Assembly: GCA_051002235.1 (NCBI GenBank)
Contig: JBPCMN010000009.1
Span: 1-64,000, forward strand
DNA length: 64,000 bases
Direction: 5' to 3'
DNA from: JBPCMN01 sp013695115
Lineage (GTDB): Bacteria > Actinomycetota > Acidimicrobiia > IMCC26256 > JACDBD01
Shown: positions 60,164-64,000 of the stretch, piece by piece
Numbering within the stretch: the first letter of the stretch is position 1
How the letters are laid out: each line of letters begins with the position of its first letter
Translations under genes and position numbers: made by a program
The notes under the pieces: model-generated
Told to the model about the DNA's origin: nothing
What the model saw: the letters and a program-made list of their open reading frames with translations, nothing else
Database searches by the model: none

Positions 60164-61600
60164 TTAGTCCTCCACTACGACGGGGGCGGCCGCGAGCGTG
60201 TCCGGGCCGAAGTGGGCGTGCTCGCGTAGCGGGCGTTCCTGGAGCCGGAGCGCGACCACGATCGAGAGCAGGCCGACCGGCACCGCGGTGAGGAATACCG
60301 CCGGGAGCGCGTCGGCGAACACCGCCGTGGTGCGCCGCACCCGGTCGGCTGCCCCGCATTCAGCACCGCCCCGAAGACGGACGGGCCGATGGCGCCGCCG
60401 AGGATCCGGAACAGCAGCGCGGTCGACGTGGCGATGCCGAGGTCGCGGTGCTCGACGCTGTTCTGGAGCGCGAGCAGCGACGTCTGCATCACGAACCCCA
60501 CCCCGAGCCCGAGCACGCCGCCGTAGGCGATGGCGAGCGCCGCCGGGGTCGAGACGCCCAGCGTGGCCAGCAGCAGCATGCCGATCGTCATGAGCACCGA
60601 GCCCGCGATCGGCCAGTGGCGGTAGCGACCGACCCGCTCCACCCGGTGGCCCGCCACCAGCGTGCCGAAGGCGGCGCCGAACATTGTCGGTGCGAGCAGC
60701 AGGCCCGACACGAGCGGGCTCACCCCCGCCACCTCCTGGAGGAAGACGGGGAGGAAGAAGATCCTTCAGAACAGCAGGATCCCGCTGGTGAGGTTGAGCG
60801 CGAGCACCACCTGCAAGACCCGGTCGGCGAACAACCGCAGCGGAACCACCGGCTCGGGGGCGCGCCGTTGGCGGGCCACGAACAACACCCCGGGCACGAG
60901 CGCGCTCGCGCCGAGGGCGAAGCTCGCCGGCGACGCCCACCCCAGGTCTTCGCCGCCCGCGCTGATCAGCACGACGCCGCTTGTGAGCGCGCCGGTAAGG
61001 AGGGCGGCGCCGGCGAAGTCGATCGCGTGGGGGATACGCCGGTAGGGAAGGTGGAGGGTCGTGGAGACGATCGCCAGCGCGACGAGCGCGATCGGCAGGT
61101 TGATGGAGAACGACCACCGCCAGCTCAGCTGGTCGATGAACAGCCCGCCCACCAACGGCCCCACGATGCTGCTCACCGCGAAGATCGCGCCCTGGTAGCC
61201 GAGCCAGCGCCCGAGCTGCCGGGCGGGGACGACGTCGGCGACGATCGCCATCGCCAACGTCCCCAGGCCGCCGCCACCCAGTCCCTGCACCGCGCGGAAA
61301 CACGAGCAGCTGGTTGAGCGATCCGGCGGCGCCGCACAGCATCGAGCCGGTGATGAACACGGTGATCGCGACGTACCAGAGCCGCTTGCGCCCGTAGAGG
61401 TCGCCCAGCTTCCCCATCAGCGGGAGCGACAGGACCTGGCCGAGGAAGTAGGCGGTCACGACCCACGAGATCCGCGCCAGCCCGCCCAGGTCGCGGGCGA
61501 TCGTGGGCAGGGCGGTGGCGACGATGGTGCCGTCGATCCTGCTCATGATCTGCCCGAGCTGGAGCCCGACGAACACGAGCAGGAGCCGGCGGCCGCGCAC
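60164..61600 (-). pseudogene. Broken DHA2-type MFS drug efflux pump
   Basis: The sequence of an EmrB/QacA-like 14-helix pump is spread over two frames. From GTG 61600, QIMSRIDGTIVATALPTIARDL and YFLGQVLSLPLMGKLGDLYGRK are normal. Near 61305 an extra base in a run (TTT for TT) shifts the frame; the protein resumes as VQGLGGGGLGTLAMAIVADV. An in-frame TGA at 60766-60768 interrupts GILLF before IFFLPVFLQEVAGVSPLV. Another one-base change in a G-run near 60355 moves the last part (TAVFADALPAVFLTAVPVG) back to the first frame. Three lesions suggest a pseudogene; two in homopolymers leave sequencing error possible. Confidence 0.8.
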
Positions 61601-61611
61601 GGTCGGTTGGG

Positions 61612-62031
61612 TCAGCGGACAGCCCTGTCGTTGTCGGGGTCGGCGTACGCGTGCTCGAGCTGTCCCGGACGATCGGGTCGCAGTAATCCGATCTCGTTGC
61701 CGCTCGGGTCGTGCAGCACGTGGACGGGGCCGTCGGGCGTGCCGACGGTCTCCCCGCGCGCCTCGAATCCCGACTTCGCCAGCCGCTCCACCGCCGCGTC
61801 CAGGTCTGCCACCGTCCAGATGGGCAGGCAGCTCGGCGCCGGGCGGTGCTCGGCCAGCAGCACGAGAGGCGACTCGGGGCCCAATCGCACCGCCGCGACC
61901 TCGGTGCCGAACGCGCGGAAGCGCCAGACCCGCTCGGCGCCCAATGCTTCCTCGTAGAACGCGAGATCGCGCTCGACGTCGTCCGTGCCCACGTAGAGGT
62001 AGACGAGTCGCTCGGCGGCCGGCGCGCTCAC
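61612..62031 (-). CDS. VOC (glyoxalase/bleomycin resistance) superfamily protein
   Basis: A 139-residue VOC-fold protein with two beta-alpha-beta-beta-beta units: LVYLYVGTDDVERDLAFYEEALGAERVWRF and PIWTVADLDAAVERLAKSGFEA, ending HVLHDPSGNEIGLLRPD, where the Glu is a usual metal ligand position. It could bind or modify a small molecule; the ligand is unknown. CATGAT six bases before the GTG at 62031 implies a leaderless mRNA. A longer reading upstream has no support. Confidence 0.82.
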   Translation of the reverse strand: MSAPAAERLVYLYVGTDDVERDLAFYEEALGAERVWRFRAFGTEVAAVRLGPESPLVLLAEHRPAPSCLPIWTVADLDAAVERLAKSGFEARGETVGTPDGPVHVLHDPSGNEIGLLRPDRPGQLEHAYADPDNDRAVR

Positions 62032-62114
62032 GGGCCCATCATGGTCGGTCCGATCGGCGAGTACCGTAGAACCCTGGCGCCCGCGGGCGCGCAACCGACC
62101 GGGGGTGGCGCGTC

Positions 62115-62333
62115 ATGGCCAAGGGCGATCACGCGCAGTCGATCCCGGACCGCGTGCTTCGGCGGAGCAGCTCCGACAAGGGCGCGGACGACCCGGACGC
62201 GAGCGACAGCTCGGGCACGGTGACGGCCGACGAGGGCGACGCGATCGCGACCGACGACGGGCTCGGTCCCCACGAAGTGCGGATCGACGACCCCGCCTCG
62301 CACGGTGAGCCGACCGAGGTCGACATCGACTGA
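62115..62333 (+). CDS. Small acidic disordered protein
   Basis: A 72-residue, strongly acidic protein (MAKGDHAQSIPDRVLRRSSS, then a long Asp/Glu/Gly stretch and EPTEVDID). It has no membrane segment or cysteine and is probably disordered. A GGGGGTGGCG stretch before the ATG may serve for ribosome binding. I do not recognise a family. An opposing frame covers the same bases but its translation is Arg-rich and implausible. Confidence 0.5.
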   Translation: MAKGDHAQSIPDRVLRRSSSDKGADDPDASDSSGTVTADEGDAIATDDGLGPHEVRIDDPASHGEPTEVDID

Positions 62334-62334
62334 A

Positions 62335-62619
62335 CGCGAACGGTCCCGGCGCCGGCTCCTCGCCTTCTGGCGGGCCTTCGCCCTCGGGACGCTCGGGCTT
62401 CTCACCGTTCACGAGCGCAGTCATGCGCTCGGGGAGCTCGGCCTTCTTCGCGTCGGCCTCCTCCTGGGTGAGGTCGCCGGCGGCGACCTTCTCGTCGATG
62501 CGGGCGCTGACGTCCGCGACGAGAGCGTCGACGACCGTCTGCGGGTCGACAATGTTGGCCTCCTTCTGTTGTGGGTCACGGACGGGGGATCCCCGCCGAT
62601 GATCACGATGCGCCATCAA
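62335..62619 (-). pseudogene. Remnant of a repeat-type helical protein
   Basis: On the minus strand, 62547-62335 encode VDALVADVSARIDEKVAAGD and LTQEEADAKKAELPERMTALVNGEKP. This is one unit of the tandem helical repeat found in actinobacterial exported or regulatory proteins of unknown function, followed by a Glu/Gly/Pro tail. No stop is found near the natural end; the frame runs on as low-quality sequence opposite the 62115 gene. A perfect AAGGAGG lies five bases before an ATT codon at the front. It is probably a fragment or a frameshifted gene. Nothing else is seen in 62334-62716 apart from the promoter of the next gene. Confidence 0.4.
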
Positions 62620-62716
62620 CCTGCGAGACCCCTGGGGATGGCCGCGGAGCCGGAGAAGAGGTCGGTAATCGGACGGTAAGGAAGGCCTCAGGCGCGGATT
62701 GGGCGATGATGGCGGG

Positions 62717-64000
62717 GTGACCGAGGCCCCCGAGACCCGGTACGCCCGCCACGGCGACGTCCACCTCGCCTACCAGGTGATCGGCGACGGCCCGATCGAC
62801 CTCGTCCTGTTCGGGACCTTCGTCTCCCACGTCGAGCTCAACTGGGAGAACCCGTCCATCACCCGCTTCCTGCGGGGCCTGGCGTCGTTCTCACGGCTCA
62901 TCGTCTTCGACAAGCGCGGCGTCGGGATGTCCGACCCCGCCGCCAGCGACACGCTGGAGGAGCGGATGGAGGACGTGCGGGTGGTCATGGACGCCGCCGG
63001 CTCCGAGCAGGCGGCCTTGTTCGGCGTGTCCGAGGGCGGGCAGCTCGCGGTCCTGTTCGCGGCGACGTACCCCGAACGAACCCGGGCGGCGGTGTTGTAC
63101 GGCGCGCTCGCATGCGCCCGGCGCACACCCGACTACCCGGCCGGGTACCCGGAGGCGGTCATCGAGGCGATGGTTGAAACGGTGAAGGGCGACTGGGGTG
63201 GCGAGAGCGTCCTCGACGTGGTCATACCCAGCGTGGGGGACGACCCGCGGGCCCGGGCGTGGTGGCGCAGCTACTTCCGCCGGTCGGCGAGCCCGGGAGC
63301 AGCAGTGGCGCAGCTCCGGCTCAACGTCGACGATGACGTCAGCCACGTACTGCGGGCCGTGCAAGTGCCCACACTCGTGCTCCACGCCCGGGGCGACGCG
63401 TTCGTCCGGGCCGAGCACGGCCGGTACCTCGCTGAGCACATCCCGGGCGCGGGCTACGTCGAGGTCGACAGTGCCGACCACCTGCCCTATCTCGCGGCCG
63501 GCGATGCGATCGTCGCCGAGACGCGCGAGTTCCTCACCGGCGTCCGGGAGCCGGCCGAGCCCGACCGCGTGCTTGCCACCGTGCTGTTCAGCGACATCGT
63601 GTCGTCGACGGAGCAGGCCTCCACCGTGGGCGACCGGCGCTGGCGCGACACGCTCGACGCTCACGACGCCGCGGTCCGGCGCCAACTCGAACGGTTCCGG
63701 GGGCGCGAGGTCAAGTCCACCGGCGACGGGTTCCTCGCCACCTTCGATGGCCCGGCGCGCGCGATCCGCTGTGGCTGGGCGATCCGGGAGGCCACCCGCG
63801 CCGCCGGGGTCGACGTCCGGGTCGGGCTGCACACTGGCGAGATCGAGCTGCGGGGCGAGGACATCGGCGGGGTCGCGGTGCATGTCGCCCAGCGGGTGTG
63901 CGGGCACGCCGAGTCGGGTGAGGTGCTCGTCTCCGAGGCGGTCCCGTTGCTGGTGGCCGGGTCGGGCATCCGGTTCGAGGACCGGGGCGCGCGCGAGCTC
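62717..64000 (+). CDS. Alpha/beta hydrolase fused to a class III adenylate/guanylate cyclase (partial, runs off window)
   Basis: 428 residues are visible with no stop. Residues about 1-275 are an alpha/beta hydrolase (VVMDAAGSEQAALFGVSEGG with the GVSEGG elbow, HARGDAFVRAEH, DSADHLPYL). From about 288 a class III nucleotide cyclase domain begins: VLATVLFSDIVSSTEQAS (first metal Asp), EVKSTGDGFLATFDG (substrate Lys and second metal Asp) and DVRVGLHTGEIELRGEDIGGVAVHVAQRV. It would make cAMP or cGMP, with the hydrolase part as a possible sensor. GATGAT six bases before the GTG indicates a leaderless start. The C-terminus lies beyond 64000. Confidence 0.9.
   Translation, partial: MTEAPETRYARHGDVHLAYQVIGDGPIDLVLFGTFVSHVELNWENPSITRFLRGLASFSRLIVFDKRGVGMSDPAASDTLEERMEDVRVVMDAAGSEQAALFGVSEGGQLAVLFAATYPERTRAAVLYGALACARRTPDYPAGYPEAVIEAMVETVKGDWGGESVLDVVIPSVGDDPRARAWWRSYFRRSASPGAAVAQLRLNVDDDVSHVLRAVQVPTLVLHARGDAFVRAEHGRYLAEHIPGAGYVEVDSADHLPYLAAGDAIVAETREFLTGVREPAEPDRVLATVLFSDIVSSTEQASTVGDRRWRDTLDAHDAAVRRQLERFRGREVKSTGDGFLATFDGPARAIRCGWAIREATRAAGVDVRVGLHTGEIELRGEDIGGVAVHVAQRVCGHAESGEVLVSEAVPLLVAGSGIRFEDRGAREL

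Noticed and set aside
62113..62330. Minus-strand continuation of the helical-repeat frame opposite the small acidic gene
   Set aside because: The translation becomes Arg/Ser-rich and shows no protein character, while the plus frame gives a plausible acidic protein.

Overview
High-GC (about 70%) bacterial DNA. Frequent GTG starts, many 4-bp GTGA or ATGA gene overlaps, leaderless promoters (TANNNT about 6 nt before the start codon), a GuaB3-type IMP dehydrogenase paralogue, several FadD-like acyl-CoA ligases and a CIRCE-controlled groES point to an actinobacterium. A lineage such as Acidimicrobiia is plausible but is inferred from style and gene content only. No rRNA, tRNA, CRISPR array or transposase was seen.

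Layout. 1-9.5 kb: a structured element, groES, a fatty-acid CoA ligase divergent from a NUDIX hydrolase, guaB3-GNAT-guaA, class I aldolase, a flavin reductase, and D-aminoacyl-tRNA deacylase. 9.5-25 kb: mostly core genes, namely pcrA, an OsmC protein, a B12-binding mutase subunit, sucCD, three paralogous small membrane proteins, purN-purH-folD, icd, mdh and ogt. 25-32 kb: a minus-strand envelope-stress-like operon (alpha/beta hydrolase, CbbX-like AAA ATPase, two solute-binding-type proteins, one with a VWA domain, a membrane coiled-coil protein, PspA). 32-36 kb: a hydrolase and a three-gene operon around a stand-alone PEP-utiliser swivelling domain. 37-43 kb: a minus-strand lipid operon glpD-agpS-glpK-cfa. 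43-49 kb: a branched-chain-amino-acid-type ABC transporter with a fused LivH. 49-64 kb: accessory genes (DUF554, EamA, MBL-rhodanese fusion, lytic transglycosylase, a second FadD, ABC-2 exporter, acyltransferase, a broken MFS pump, and a hydrolase-cyclase fusion that runs off the window).

Most notable is a dispersed element found about ten times, always directly upstream of a gene and in that gene's orientation. Its best copies encode a leader peptide of 31 or 36 residues with the core TWRPSERPRAG. The reading frame closes with TAG 2-3 nt before the next gene's ATG, so most copies end TAGAGATG. The coding sequence contains a GC-rich hairpin whose two arms differ between copies but stay complementary. 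In operons the leader start overlaps or abuts the preceding stop codon. The best copies precede guaB3, icd, the PspA partner, the CbbX-like ATPase and a secreted hydrolase; variants precede fba, dtd, the PEP-swivel gene and livM. I know of no description of this element; it looks like a translated, structured coupling or regulatory leader.
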